From positions 558,001 to 622,000 of the forward strand of contig JACKEC010000017.1 of assembly GCA_020633195.1 (NCBI GenBank): a stretch of DNA of 64,000 bases, read 5' to 3'. Position 1 is the first letter of the stretch. The number at the start of each line of letters is the position of its first letter. Source of the stretch: Sandaracinaceae bacterium. Lineage in GTDB: Bacteria; Myxococcota_A; Polyangia; Polyangiales; Sandaracinaceae. Below are positions 1 through 9,742 of the stretch, in pieces. The translations under genes were made by a program, and so were the position numbers. The notes beneath the pieces were generated by a model that worked only from the letters and a program-made list of their open reading frames with translations, ran no database searches and had not been told where the DNA came from.

Positions 1-697
1 TTCGAGTCGGCGCCGCTCAGCCTCGACGTCGACCGCGCGCTCGCGCACGTCGAGGGCGCGCCGTGGACCTCGGCCAGCCGCGCCCCGAGTGCGGGCACGC
101 GACCAACGCGATCTGCGTCATCGGCCGGCGTGACCGCACGCGCGGCCTCTTCCTCGACCGGCGCGCCTTCCTCGTCTCCTACGATCCGAGCGGCGACCCG
201 GACGGCCAGGTGCTCGGTCCGCTCGCGCCGCGGTCGGGCCCGTCGGCGCGGGCATCAACCTGGAGTACTACTTCAGCTTCGTCGATCCCGAGGGCTACGG
301 CTGCGGGTCCAAGCTCCCGCACAACGTCACCGGCCTCGTCGGCGTGATGAACGGGCACGCGTCCGATCTGCGCACGGGCCTGCCGTGGCAGATGGTGGAG
401 ATCCACGAGCCCGTCCGCCTCCTGACGATCGTCGAGGCCGAGCCAGAGCTCCTCGTGCGGATCCTCGCGAGGCGCCCCGGCGTGGCGCGGGTGGTCCACA
501 ACCAATGGATCCAGCTCGTCGCCTGGAGCCCGAGCACCCGCAAGATGTCGGTCTTCGACGGGACGCGGTTCGTGCCGCACGTGCGCGACGCGCGGACGAT
601 CAAGACCGTCGCGACCTCCGTCGACCATTACCGCGGCGAGCGGGGCCACCTCGGCTGCGCGCGCGTCGAGGCCGCGCTCCGGACGGGGGCGCCATGA
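1..697 (+). pseudogene. dabA: DabA-type (DUF2309/YbcC) inorganic-carbon pump subunit, C-terminal part, frameshifted
   Basis: This is the C-terminal third of a DUF2309 (DabA/UPF0753) protein. DabA is a peripheral, zinc-containing, carbonic-anhydrase-like subunit that works with the membrane subunit DabB to accumulate bicarbonate. Family landmarks are readable but lie in three frames: an RPECGHATNAICVIGRR stretch near 75-130, a GINLEYYFSFVDPEGYGCG stretch near 250-305 and GVMNGHASDLRTGLPWQMVEIH near 340-410. The frame slips by one missing base near 58 and again near 228, both in GC runs. The N-terminus lies outside the window. The stop overlaps the next start (ATGA at 694). The conserved text is intact apart from the indels, so either sequencing error or very recent decay is possible. 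Confidence 0.8.
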
Positions 698-2062
698 CCG
701 AGGCGTGGATCCAGGTGGCGACGGTCCTCTGCGTGGCCGCGCCCGGCGTGGCGTTCGCGCTGATCGCGGGCGCGGAGTGGATGCGGTTCCCGCTCCAGGA
801 GCGCGAGGTCGTCCGGATCGTGGGGGTCTGCTTCAGCGTCGCGACGCTCGCCGTCGTCGGCTCGGCCGGGTGGATGCTCCACGCGGGCGTGACCGAGGTG
901 CGCGTCCCGATCGGCGACTGGTTCGAGGTCTCCCACCACGGCTTCTCGCTCGCGCTCGTCCTCGACCGCCTGTCGCTCCCGTTCGCGGCGCTCGGCGCCG
1001 CGCTCGTCGGCCTGATCGGCGCGTTCAGCCAGCGCTACCTGCACCGCGAGCGCGGGTTCCGCCGCTTCTATCTGCTGCTCAGCCTCTTCGGGCTCGGCGT
1101 CGAGCTCGTGGTGCTCGCGGGCAGCCTCGATCTCGTGTTCTTCGGCTGGGAGCTCGTCGGCCTCACGTCGGCGTTGCTCATCGCGTTCTTCGACGAGCGC
1201 GCCGCGCCGGTCCGTCACGGGCTGCGCGCGTTCCTCACCTACCGCGTGTGCGACCTCGGGCTGATGGCCGCGGTCGTCTGGTTGCATCACACGGTGTCGA
1301 GCGCGGAGGTCGCGCGCGCACGCGGGCTCGGAGTGGGCGGGCCTCGTCGCCCCGGAGGGCGCGCTCGACGCGACGATCGTGGGCGCGCTGCTCGTGTGGG
1401 CGGCGATGGGTAAGTCGGCGCAGGTCCCCCTCGGCGGCTGGCTCCCGCGCGCGATGGAGGGGCCGACCCCTCGAGCGCCGTCTTCTATGGAGCGCTCTCC
1501 ATCCACCTCGGGCCCTACCTGCTCCTGCGCGCGGCGCCGATCCTCGATCGGGCGCCGATCGTGGCCGGGCTCGTCGTCACGATCGGCGCGCTGACCGCGA
1601 CGCACGCGACCTTCGTCGGCCGCGTGCAGACCGACATCAAGAGCGCGCTGGCCTACGCCTCGATGACGCAAGTCGGCCTGATCTTCGTGGAGATCGGGCT
1701 CGGCTTCCGCTTCCTCGCGCTCGCGCACATCGTCGGCCACGCGTGCATCCGGACGCTGCAGCTCCTGCGCGCGCCGAGCATCCTGCACGACAACCGCCAC
1801 CTCGAGCAGGCCGTGGGCAGTCACCTCCCGCGGCCGGGCGGGCACCCTCGAGCGCATGGTCCCGCGGCGCCTTCAGCCTTGGCTCTACCGTCACGCGCTC
1901 GAGCGGGGCTACTTCGACTCGCTCCTCGCCGACGGCATCCTCGCGCCGGTGGTGCGGCTCCTCCGCGGCGTCGATCGCGTCGAGCGGCGCTGGATCGCGC
2001 TCCTCGAGGGCGGCGACGACAAGCCCGCCGACGAGGGCTCCGGCTCGCGGGTGGCGCGATGA
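694..2062 (+). pseudogene. dabB: DabB-type NuoL-like proton-conducting membrane subunit, frameshifted
   Basis: This is a membrane protein of the NuoL/MrpA (proton-translocating) family. It starts at ATG 694, overlapping the dabA stop, which is the usual dabA partner arrangement. The first 200 or so residues are in one frame and include LDRLSLPFAALGAALVGLIG and VFFGWELVGLTSALLIAFF. The hallmark GKSAQVPLGGWLPRAMEGPTP follows in another frame near 1410-1465, and the ALTATHATFVGRVQTDIKSAL helix in a third. Frame changes sit near 1325, 1467 and 1838, all at CG runs or a C homopolymer. The C-terminus (LQPWLYRHALERGYFD) is clear. In the pump it probably couples proton flow to carbon uptake by DabA. 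The assignment to the family is firm; whether it works depends on the indels being errors. Confidence 0.8.
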
Positions 2063-3360
2063 TCACGGTCCTCGCGGCCGCCGCCGCGGCGCTCGTCCCC
2101 CTCGTCACCGCCGCCGTCGCGACGCGGTCCGCGACCGCGCTCGACGCGCGCGCGCGTCGGCACGCTCGGCATGGCCCTCGCGCTGAGCTGCGGCGTGCTC
2201 TCCGGCGCGACGTCGGACGGCGGCTGGGACGCGATGCTCCCGGCCTTCGTCGCCGCGATCGGCCTCACCGCCGTGTCCATGAGCGCCGTCGGGCAACGCG
2301 ACCCCGACGCGCTCCGCGCGGATCCTGCTGGTGATCGGCGCGACGGCGCGCTGGTCGTCACCGACCACCCGGTCGCGCTGGCGATCGTGTGGGTCGCGTC
2401 GATCCTCCCCACGTGGTTGGAGCTGCGCGCGCGGCCGGAGACGCGCCCTGAGCGCGCGGGCGTTCGCCGCGTACCTGACGCCGAGCGCGGCGCTCGTCAC
2501 CCTCGGCGCGCTGCTCCTCGCGCTCGGCGCCTCCCCGCCGTCGCGGTGCTGCTGCTCGCGCGCGGGCCTCGCGATCCGCGAGGCGATGGTGCCGGCGCAC
2601 AGCTGGTTCCCGAGCTTCGTCGAGAAGGCGCCGATGGGCCTGGTGGTCGCGTTCGTCGCCCCGCAGGTCGGCGTCTACGCGCACCTGCGCTGGCTCGCCG
2701 CCGGGCTGCCGCCGCAGCTCGAGGACGTCATCGCCGCCCTCGGCGCGATCACGGTCGTGCTCGCGGCGCGCTCGGCGCGGTCCAGCGCAGCGCCCGCCGC
2801 GCGCTCGGCTACCTCCTGATGAGCCAGACCGCGCTGGTCGCGTTCGGCCTCGAGGCGCACTCCGCGTCCGGGCGCATGGGCGCGCTCTTGGCCTGGCTGG
2901 TCTGCGGGATCGCCACGGCGGGCTTCGCGATGACGACGGCGGCCCCTCGAGGCTCGCCGCGGCTCGCTCTCGCTCGACCGACCGAGCGGGAGCTTCCGAC
3001 GCATCCCTCGCTCGCGTCCGCGTACCTGCTGCTCGGCCTCGCCAGCGTCGGCCTGCCCGGCACGCTGGGCTTCGTCGCCGAGGACCTCCTCGTGAACGGG
3101 ACCGTGGAGCGCTTCCCGGTCCTCGGCCTCACCCTCATCCTGGGCACCGGGCTGAACAGCGTCACGATCGTCCGCGGCTTCTTCGCGCTCTTCACCGGCT
3201 CGCGACGACACGCGGGGGGAGCGCGACCTGACCCACCGCGAACGCGCGGTGCTCACGCTCCTCGTCGGCAGCCTCCTCGCCGCGGGCCTCTGGCCGTCGG
3301 GGCCGATCCGCTGGCTCTCGGGAGTCCGACGACACGAAGCGTCGGAGGAGGCGGTGGATC
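2059..3360 (+). pseudogene. Second NuoL/NuoM-like proton-conducting membrane subunit, heavily frameshifted
   Basis: The start ATG at 2059 overlaps the stop of the dabB-like gene (ATGA). Hydrophobic segments continue through at least seven frame changes (near 2150, 2318, 2350, 2440, 2535, 2562, 2770 and 3205). Readable pieces include AMLPAFVAAIGLTAVSM, LAIREAMVPAHSWFPSFVEK and MGLVVAFVAPQVGVYAHLR, the last two matching the conserved His-helix and following helix of NuoL/M/N proteins. LGYLLMSQTALVAFGLEAHS and LPGTLGFVAEDLLVNG come next. It is therefore a second antiporter-like subunit in the same operon. Its end is uncertain because the last frame runs on to 3455, over the 3' end of the opposing methyltransferase gene. 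The start and operon position are reliable; the 3' boundary is an estimate. Confidence 0.7.
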
Positions 3361-3374
3361 GACAGAGCTCGAGG

Positions 3375-4342
3375 TCAGCTCTCCGGGCGCCTCGAGCCAG
3401 AAGGCGCGATGCACGGTGCGGTTGCGGTAGTCGACGGGGACCGTGCGCTCGGTGATCTCTTCGACGCGCGCGAACGGTAGCCCCTCGATCCACGGCTCGA
3501 AGCGCTGGTGGTTGGTCGAGAAGAGCGCGCGGCCGCCGGGCGCGACGACGCGCGCGACGCGGGTCAGCAGCGCTCGGTGATCGCGTTGCACGTCGAAGTC
3601 GCCCGCGCCGAAGCGCGTCGAGAACGAGGGCGGGTCGACGATCACGAGGTCGAAGCTCGCCGCGGCGGCGCCGTCGATGAACGGGCCGACGTCGCCGGTG
3701 ACCAGCTCGTGCTTCGGGTCGTCGAGCCCGTTGAGCTCGAGGTTGTCGCGCGTCCACGCGACGTAGCGCGGGTTGGCCTCGACCGTGACCGTCCGCGCGG
3801 CGCCGCCGTGCGCGGCCCAGCAGGTGAAGGTGCCCGTGTACCCGAACAGGTTGAGCACCCGCAGGCCTCCGCTCTGCTCGCCGATCATGCGGCGCGTCTC
3901 GCGGTGGTCGCCGAAGAGCCCGGTGTCCACGTAGTCGTCGAGGTTGACGAGGAAGCGCAGCGCCCGCTCGCGCACTCGATCCGCGTCTCGCGCTCCTCGA
4001 GGCGCTCGTAGCGCGCGCCCGCCTTGGGCCGCGTGCGCCGCTTCTTCACGTGCAGGTGCGCGGCCGGGATCGCGAGCGCCTCCCCCGCCGCGCGAGCGAG
4101 CGCGTCGCGCCGTAGTGAGGCGCGTCCGCGGTCTGCGTCCGCTCGTAGACCGCGAGCACGAGGTGGTCCGCGTAGCGATCCACGACCGCCCGCACCTCGG
4201 GGATGTCGCGATCGTAGAGGCGGTACACGTCGACGCTCTCGCGCTCGAAGCCGCGGCGCAGCTTCTTGTCGTTCTTCCGCACGCGGTTCGCCAGCATCTC
4301 GGCGTGCCGGTCGATGGTGGCGGCGTCCATGCGCGGCTTCAT
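3375..4342 (-). CDS. RlmK/RlmI-type class I SAM-dependent rRNA methyltransferase, frameshifted
   Basis: The protein resembles the C-terminal RlmK half of RlmKL and free-standing COG1092 methyltransferases, which methylate 23S rRNA. The N-terminal part (MLANRVRKNDKKLRR, then VDVYRLYDRDIPEVRAVVDRY) is in one frame from 4342 to about 4105. The Rossmann part is in another frame below about 3985, with SAM motif I NLFGYTGTFTCWAAHGGA and motif IV VDPPSFS. The bridging stretch between them needs two indels. Near the C-terminus (HRAFWLEAP) the frame again runs on; a TGA at 3375-3377 would be used if one more indel is present, otherwise the frame stays open to 3253. It faces the dab-like operon. The family call is strong, the exact rRNA target is not known, and both ends are approximate. 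Confidence 0.75.
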
Positions 4343-4379
4343 CGCGGGACCGAGGCGCGGTGTCAACCGGTCCGGGTGC

Positions 4380-6067
4380 TCAGAAGGGGTTGCTGGGCAT
4401 GCGCCCCCCCGGTGCTCTCGGCCTCCTCGGGGCGGAGGACGGAGCCCGTGAGGAGGTGCCGCCGGAGCGCTCCAGGATCTGCTGGTACATCCGCGCGCGA
4501 CGGTTCGTGGGGTAGCGCTCGATGAAGGAGCGCATCTCGGCGTGCGCCTGCGCGGTCTGTCCCCGCGCGCGGTACGCCTCGATGAGCGCCGAGTGGGTGG
4601 ACGCGTCGTTGGCGTGCCCTCCCGCGAGGAGCTCGATCACGCACGCGTTGTCGCCGTCTCTCACGCAGTCGTTCGCCCGGCTCTCGCGGTCGGCGTCCGA
4701 GAGGGTGGGCTCCGCGCCGGTCGGCTCCGGCACCGGCTCGGCGGGCGCGACCTCGACCGGCGGAGGAGCCGCGACGGGCTCGGCGGGGATGGCGAGCGTC
4801 GGCGGCGCTTCGCGCGGCTCGACGTTCGGGGCGACGGCCACCGTTGGAGGCGGGGCCGGGTCGTCACCGCCGAGGAGCCAGAGGCCCGCCACCACGGCCA
4901 CGCTGACCGCGAGCGCGGCGACGCCGAGGCCCGCGAAGAGCCAAGGCCCGAGGGATCGCGAGCCCGAGGGGGCGGGCGGCGAGCCGTACGGCGAGGCGTA
5001 CGACGGCGTGGATCCGTACGGCGCGGCGGGCGGCGATTCATAGGGCGGCGTGGATCCGTACGACCCGTGCGATGAGGCGTACGACGGCGTGGATCCGTAC
5101 GACCCCTGCGACGAGGCTGGCGGTGGTCCGAACGGCGAGGCCGGCGCCTGCATCGGCATCGTCGGCGCGCGCGGCGCGCGTGGTCGAGGGGCATCGTCGC
5201 CGCCACCGCCGACGGAGCCGCGAGCCGACCGCGGATCGCCGAGAGCGACTCGCGCAGCTCGCGCGCCGACGCCGGCCGCTGCTCACGCGACACCGCGAGG
5301 CAGCGATCGATGACCTGGCAGAGCTCGGGGGGCATCGAGGGAGCCACGCTGGCGAGCGAGCGCGGCCCCTCCGTGAACATCTGCGCCACGAGGTCACCGA
5401 ACGACTCGGCCGTGTAGGGCAGCGCGTTGGTGAGCGCGTGGAAGAGGATCACCCCGACCGCGTAGAGGTCGGCGCGCGCGTCGGTCTCCTTGGCGTTGCG
5501 CGCCTGCTCGGGCGCGAGGAAGAGCGGCGTGCCCATCGCCATGCCGGTCTTGGTGGTGTTCCCGAGCTCGGCGCCGTGGACCTTGGCGATCCCGAAGTCG
5601 AGCACCTTGATCACGCGGCGGCCGTCGCCCTGCATGTCGAGAAACAAGTTGTCGGGCTTGAGATCGCGATGGACGATCCCCGCGGCGTGCACCGGCTCGA
5701 GGACCGAGAGCGTCTCGATCACGACGTCGAGCGCCTCCGCGACGGGCAGCGGCCCGCGCTCGAGGCGCTGGCCGAGGCTCTCGCCGTGCAGCAGCTCCAT
5801 CGCGATCCACGGCTGCCCCTCGTGGACGTCCGCGTCGTAGATCTCGACGATGCCGGGGTGCTTCACGCGGGAGGCGGCGATCGCCTCGCGCATGAACCGC
5901 TCGGCGGCCTCGGGGGAGCCGGCCGCGGCCTCGCTCAGCACCTTGAGGGCGACCTCTTTGTGGAGCCGCTCGTTCTGGGCGACGAACACCGTGCCCATGC
6001 CGCCCTCGCCGAGCAGCCTCTGGATGCGGTACTTGCCCGCGACCACCGTGCCGATCTGGAGCGCCAT
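4380..6067 (-). CDS. Hanks-type Ser/Thr protein kinase with Pro/Tyr-rich linker, one TM helix and extracytoplasmic tail; one frameshift
   Basis: The N-terminal kinase domain has LLGEGGMGTVFVA (glycine loop), VALKVL (ATP lysine), HRDLKPDN (catalytic loop), DFGIAK and an APEQ segment. A linker rich in YGSTPSYAS-like units follows, then a membrane helix (GPWLFAGLGVAALAVSVAVV). The roughly 190-residue outer tail contains a short TPR-like stretch (ALIEAYRARGQTAQAHAEM). Kinase and linker are in different frames, with an indel near 5180 in a GC run (GCGCGCC). The start at 6067 is preferred over ATG 6106 because the extra 13 residues are not kinase-like. It should phosphorylate Ser/Thr in the cytoplasm, with the tail possibly sensing envelope signals. 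The substrate is unknown. Confidence 0.85.
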
Positions 6068-6135
6068 CCGAGGCGCGATGGTCGCAGGTGGGCCCGAGGA
6101 CGTCACCTACGGAGATCGGTCGGTCGTCGGCGTCG

Positions 6136-6399
6136 TCAGAGGATCGCGAGCAGCGCGATGCCGAAGCACGCGAGGCCGCGGAAGAACGCCCAGCTCCCAT
6201 CGCGCCGGAGCCGCCGCTGCGCGCGGGCGACGAAGAGCGACGACACGCCCGCGCACACCCAGGCGGCCGCGCGCGGGTAGTCGAGGAAGTCCCACTCCAG
6301 CGCCACCTGCGCCACGAGCAGCGCGATGGCGGCGAAGAAGGAGATGAAGAAGTTGCGCTCCCACTTCTCGAACGCGCGCACCGCGGAGTCTTCGGACAT
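6136..6399 (-). CDS. Small hypothetical membrane protein
   Basis: This is an 87-residue protein with two or three hydrophobic segments: FFISFFAAIALLVAQVALEW, AAAWVCAGVSSLFVA and a short C-terminal FFRGLACFGIALLAIL. The N-terminus is charged (SEDSAVRAFEKWERN), so it is probably an inner-membrane protein. It lies 68 bases upstream of the kinase on the same strand and could be co-transcribed with it. I do not recognise a family. Confidence 0.6.
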   Translation of the reverse strand: MSEDSAVRAFEKWERNFFISFFAAIALLVAQVALEWDFLDYPRAAAWVCAGVSSLFVARAQRRLRRDGSWAFFRGLACFGIALLAIL

Positions 6400-6419
6400 G
6401 ACGGCGATCGATCGTCATC

Positions 6420-7015
6420 GGTGACGCGAGTGTCGAGGGAAAACGATGAGCTCGTCCTGGTGCGCTGCGCGAGGAGCCATGGGGACGGTTCGAACTCTTC
6501 GAACTTTCGCGGGGCGCGGATGAGGGGCGCGGACTCCGCGAGCTGTCGTTCTCTCGCGCGCTTCGCGCGCGGGAGCCATGGGGACGGTTCGAACTTTCGG
6601 GGGGCGGATGAAGGGTGCGGACTCAGGCGGGAGCCATGGGGACGGTTCGAACGTTCGTGGAGCGCGGATGAGGGGTGCGGACTCCGCGAGCTGTCGTTCT
6701 CTCGCGCGCTTCGCGCGCGAGGCGGGGGCTTCGCCCCCGGTGCTGTGGGACAGTCGGGACGCTGGCCACGTGCGGGCCCGTGGGAGTTCTGTCCCCCGGG
6801 GGACCCCGGTCCCCCGAGCCGGCGCCTACGGCACCGGCTCTCCCCCTCGGCCTCCGTCTCCGGCGCTGCGCGCCTACGACGGAGGGGCGGCGCTTCGCGC
6901 CGTCGGCGCGCGGAGCGACGCCAGCACGGTCGGGCCGCGCTTCGCGCGGACCACGACCTCCATGCGACTCGAACGGTGAGGTGGGGGTGTGGCCGGCCCC
7001 GCCCCGCCCTCCGCG
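6420..7015. repeat. Non-coding repeat region left of the IS element: short tandem units and GC hairpins
   Basis: No gene is seen here. The segment GAGCCATGGGGACGGTTCGA recurs at about 6475, 6572 and 6633, and again right of the IS at about 9786, each time followed by a CGCGGACTC-type stretch. From about 6670 to 7010 a longer unit is shared with 9840-10195. It carries perfect GC stems with three-base loops, for example GCGCGC-TTC-GCGCGC and GGGGGC-TTC-GCCCCC. The unit closes with a GAGGTGGGGGTGTGGCCGGC block. Open frames across it are artefacts of high GC. Confidence 0.7.
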
Positions 7016-7017
7016 CG

Positions 7018-7142
7018 TCAAGGGACGGGTGATCTGACCGTGCTCGGGACGGGCAAAGTGATCGCGGGTTTGGCGGGATCGCGGTGACCGCCTTTGGGCT
7101 CGTCGCGGAGACGAGTTGGGGACGGGCAAAGTGATCCCGAGC
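7018..7142. repeat. IS21 left-end multiple terminal repeats
   Basis: Two exact copies of GGGACGGGCAAAGTGATC and one shorter tip copy (GGGACGGGTGATCTGA) lie in this segment, which ends just before the istB stop. Repeated end sites of this type are the binding sites for the IS21 transposase in characterised family members. Confidence 0.7.
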
Positions 7143-7156
7143 ATCGAGGTCGACAA

Positions 7157-7936
7157 TCATGGGCGGGTGTCCTCCTTGAGCGTGCGCCGAGGGCGCTTCC
7201 TCTGGTTGGTGGCGGGGTTCCGGTAGCTCTCGCCCTCGATGGCGATGACGTGTGCGTGGTGGAGCAGGCGGTCCATGGCGGCGCTGGCGAGCAGGGGGTC
7301 GCCGAAGAGCTCGCCAAGCTCCTCGGGGTCGCGGTTGGAGGTGACGATCGTGGCGCCCCGCTCGTAGCGCTCGCGGATCACCTCGTAGAGGTCGAGCGGC
7401 TCCTCGTCGCGCAGGGGACGCAGGCCGAGGTCGTCGAGGATGAGCAGGTCCGGATTGGCGTAGCGAAGCAGCCGCCGGTCGTAGCTGCCATCGCCTCGGG
7501 CGGCGCGGAGCTGCTTGAAGAGGTCGTTGGCCGACGTGTAGAGGACCGGGTGACCGAGTCGGCAGGCGCGGTGTCCGAGCGCCTGGGCGAGGTGGCTCTT
7601 GCCGACGCCGGCTTGGCCGATGAGCAGGACGTTCTCGCGCTTGGCGACGAAGGTGCCGGTCGCGAGGTCGATGATCTTGGCCTTGGGGATCGTCGGATTG
7701 AAGTGGAAGTCGAAGTCCTCGAGGGTCTTGGCGTGCTCGAAGCTGGCGCGCCGCAGTCGCGCGTCGAGTTGCTTCGCCTCGCGGCGCTCGACCTCGTCGC
7801 AGAGCAGGCGGAAGAGGAAGTCGACGTAGCCGAGCTCGTCGTCGACGGCCTGCTGGGTGCGCAGCTCGAGCGTATGGAGGATGCCGCTGAGCCGGAGCTT
7901 CTTGAGCATCGGTACGAGCTCGTCAGTGAGGCTCAT
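7157..7936 (-). CDS. istB: IS21-family helper ATPase IstB
   Basis: This AAA+ ATPase helps the IstA transposase select and remodel target DNA. The start at 7936 (MSLTDELVPMLKKLRLSG) gives the normal IstB N-terminus and a length of about 259 residues. Walker A is GQAGVGKSHLAQALG and Walker B is LLILDDLG, followed by the sensor-like TIVTSNRDPEELGELFGD. The start lies inside the 3' end of istA (14-base overlap), the standard translational coupling of this family. A longer open frame to 8008 is just read-through of istA DNA. The C-terminus is basic (NQRKRPRRTLK). Nothing looks broken. Confidence 0.92.
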   Translation of the reverse strand: MSLTDELVPMLKKLRLSGILHTLELRTQQAVDDELGYVDFLFRLLCDEVERREAKQLDARLRRASFEHAKTLEDFDFHFNPTIPKAKIIDLATGTFVAKRENVLLIGQAGVGKSHLAQALGHRACRLGHPVLYTSANDLFKQLRAARGDGSYDRRLLRYANPDLLILDDLGLRPLRDEEPLDLYEVIRERYERGATIVTSNRDPEELGELFGDPLLASAAMDRLLHHAHVIAIEGESYRNPATNQRKRPRRTLKEDTRP

Positions 7937-9527
7937 CGGTCCCTCCGCTGCTGAGCTCGAAGAGCTCGCCGATGTCGCGGGCGAAGCGTGGCTGGCTGAG
8001 CCGGCCACGCGATGGCTCGACGGCCGTCGGGAGCGGCTCGAGGTCGAGCGCGTCGACGAGGATGCGCTTCACGCCGACGTAGCTGGTGACGCCGTAGAAG
8101 CTCGCCCGCCTCACCACACCGAGCACACGGTGCGGCGGATACTGAGCGAGCAGAGTCATCACCGCCTGCACGGTCCGGAGCTGCGACAGGACGTCGTCGG
8201 AGTCGAAGATGTCCTCGATGAAGCGGCGGACGTCCGGTCCGAGCGCGGCCGCCTTCTCGACCCAGTAGGCGCGGGTCCGATGCCGGAAGTCGCGGCGCCC
8301 GTCGGGCAGGTGCCCTTCGTCGGTGCTGCGCTTGGGGCCTCGGCGCGAGTGCGACGCCACCCGCTCGTCGTCGGCGTAGATGTCGACCGTGCGCGGCGTC
8401 GCGCGGATCCAGACGGACTGGCCAAGCAGTCGCCACGGCACCGAGTACAGGCGCTTGTCGAAGACGACATGACTGTCCCGATGCACCTTCGCCGACTTCC
8501 AAACGACGGCCTCGAAGGGCATGTCCGCCAGGGGCATCATCGCCGCGCGCTCGATCGTCTCGTACTGGACGAGCGGACGCTTGCCGGTCGTGCCGTGCTC
8601 GCGATGACCGGCCTCCTCGCGCAGGAAACGCGACAAGTACGATTGCACCTGGCGCGCACCCTCGCCCTCGCGGCCGGCCAGCGGACCGCGCTTCAGGTAG
8701 CGCACCCCCGACTCCACTTTGCCCTTCTTGTCGGGGGCGTACGGCGGGGTCGGGTCGATCTTGAAGCCGTAGTGCCGTGCGAGCTCTCGGTAGCTCCGAT
8801 TGAGCGCCGGCGACTCCGACTTGCCGAAGGCCGCGCGGATCACCGCCGCCTTCAGATTGTCCGGCACGACCGTGCGAGGGACCGCACCCAGCTCCTCGAA
8901 GCACTCGACGTGGACGCGCAGCCAAGTCCCCACCGCCTGGTCGAACACGATGCGCGCGACCATGTGCCGGCTGAAGCCCAGCACCATCACGAAGCACCAC
9001 GCACGGCGGAAGGTGCCCGTCGACGGATCGAGCAGTCGACCGATGTAGCCGAAGTCGACCTGGGCCACCTCGCCGGGCGGCGTCTCGACCACGATCGCGA
9101 CGTCCTCGGGGCCGACACCGCGCTCGCGGCGGATCGCGCGGCACAGACGCTTCACCTGGGAGTAGGTCCCCTCGAACGCGTCGCCGTGTCGCTCTCGGAG
9201 GCGCGCGAAGATGGCTTTGGGACCCATCTGGTGCTCGACCATCAGCGCCTCGACCTTGGGGCGCCACGCCTCGATCGAGGAGCGATGGACCGGCGGCACC
9301 GGCTTGTGCGGCTTCTGCGCCAGCACCGCCGCCTTGAGGACCTCGAGCGGCGGCACCTCGTCGGCCGGGCCCTCGAGCAGCGACGCCGCCGAAAGTGCCC
9401 GCCGGTAGTCCCGCTCGGTGTTGGGACTCATCGCCAGCAGCCGGGCCACCTCGCGCGCGCCCGTGCCCCGTCGATACAGCCAGACCAGCTCCTGCAGCCG
9501 ATGCATGTCCACCCTCCTCGCGACCAT
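7923..9527 (-). CDS. istA: IS21-family transposase IstA (DDE recombinase)
   Basis: This transposase cuts and joins the element ends. The N-terminal helix-turn-helix (MHRLQELVWLYRRGTGAREV, then ARLLAMSPNTERDYRRAL) binds the end repeats. The catalytic core shows the DDE triad in the contexts VAQVDFGYIG, VPDNLKAAV and KGKVESGVRYLKR. A C-terminal beta-barrel region follows (KRLYSVPWRLLGQSVWIR). I chose the start at 9527 (MVARRVDMHRL); 9506 is possible, and ATG 9596 would add an Arg-rich segment not typical of the family. The frame is uninterrupted and overlaps istB by 14 bases, so the element may be active. Confidence 0.92.
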   Translation of the reverse strand: MVARRVDMHRLQELVWLYRRGTGAREVARLLAMSPNTERDYRRALSAASLLEGPADEVPPLEVLKAAVLAQKPHKPVPPVHRSSIEAWRPKVEALMVEHQMGPKAIFARLRERHGDAFEGTYSQVKRLCRAIRRERGVGPEDVAIVVETPPGEVAQVDFGYIGRLLDPSTGTFRRAWCFVMVLGFSRHMVARIVFDQAVGTWLRVHVECFEELGAVPRTVVPDNLKAAVIRAAFGKSESPALNRSYRELARHYGFKIDPTPPYAPDKKGKVESGVRYLKRGPLAGREGEGARQVQSYLSRFLREEAGHREHGTTGKRPLVQYETIERAAMMPLADMPFEAVVWKSAKVHRDSHVVFDKRLYSVPWRLLGQSVWIRATPRTVDIYADDERVASHSRRGPKRSTDEGHLPDGRRDFRHRTRAYWVEKAAALGPDVRRFIEDIFDSDDVLSQLRTVQAVMTLLAQYPPHRVLGVVRRASFYGVTSYVGVKRILVDALDLEPLPTAVEPSRGRLSQPRFARDIGELFELSSGGTDEPH

Positions 9528-9639
9528 CGAGCGCCCCTCCCTGCGCCATCTCCACGACGCAGGGGTACGCTCCGATCTCGTCCGCGGCCTCGGCAACCGA
9601 GCCGAACTGCACCGCGGTGCAGAGCCAGATCGGGAGGGC

Positions 9640-9742
9640 CAAGGCGATCAGTTTGCCCGTCCCCGGGGCGATCACTTTGCCCGTCCCCGGGCCGATCAGC
9701 TTGGCCGTCCCGGACGCGATCTCATAGCCGGTCCCCTGACAC
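9640..9742. repeat. IS21 right-end multiple terminal repeats
   Basis: Four spaced copies of the inverted end repeat occur: GATCAGTTTGCCCGTCCCC, GATCACTTTGCCCGTCCCC, GATCAGCTTGGCCGTCCC and the tip GATCTCATAGCCGGTCCCC. Spacing is about 23 to 26 bases. They match the left-end repeats in inverted orientation and mark the transposase binding end upstream of istA. Confidence 0.7.

Larger units (their letters stand above)
7016..9742 (-). mobile_element. IS21-family insertion sequence, apparently intact
   Basis: The element carries istA and istB in the usual order with overlapping frames. The ends carry several copies of a 19-base repeat, as IS21 elements do. On the left GGGACGGGCAAAGTGATC occurs at about 7047 and 7122, with a diverged copy at the tip (about 7021). 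On the right the inverted form occurs at about 9645 and 9668, with diverged copies at 9690 and at the tip near 9718-9740. The tips are TCAAGGGAC on the left and GTCCCCTGACA on the right. The outer limits are uncertain by a few bases and I could not see a clear target duplication. It sits between two copies of the flanking repeat block. Confidence 0.85.

Noticed and set aside
6474..6510. GGTTCGAAC-like sequence resembling a tRNA T-arm
   Set aside because: No acceptor, D or anticodon stems could be built around it, and it is part of the tandem repeat.
6570..6990. Plus-strand open frames over the repeat region left of the IS
   Set aside because: They read the hairpin repeats in several frames alike; composition and repetition show no coding selection.
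9528..9675. Possible N-terminal extension or separate small gene upstream of istA
   Set aside because: It lies in the IS end repeats and the frame changes to istA antisense text; no family match is visible.
7016..9742. Short target duplication at the IS21 ends
   Set aside because: The flanking bases (CCGCG on the left, CGGTG on the right) do not match clearly, so no duplication is claimed.
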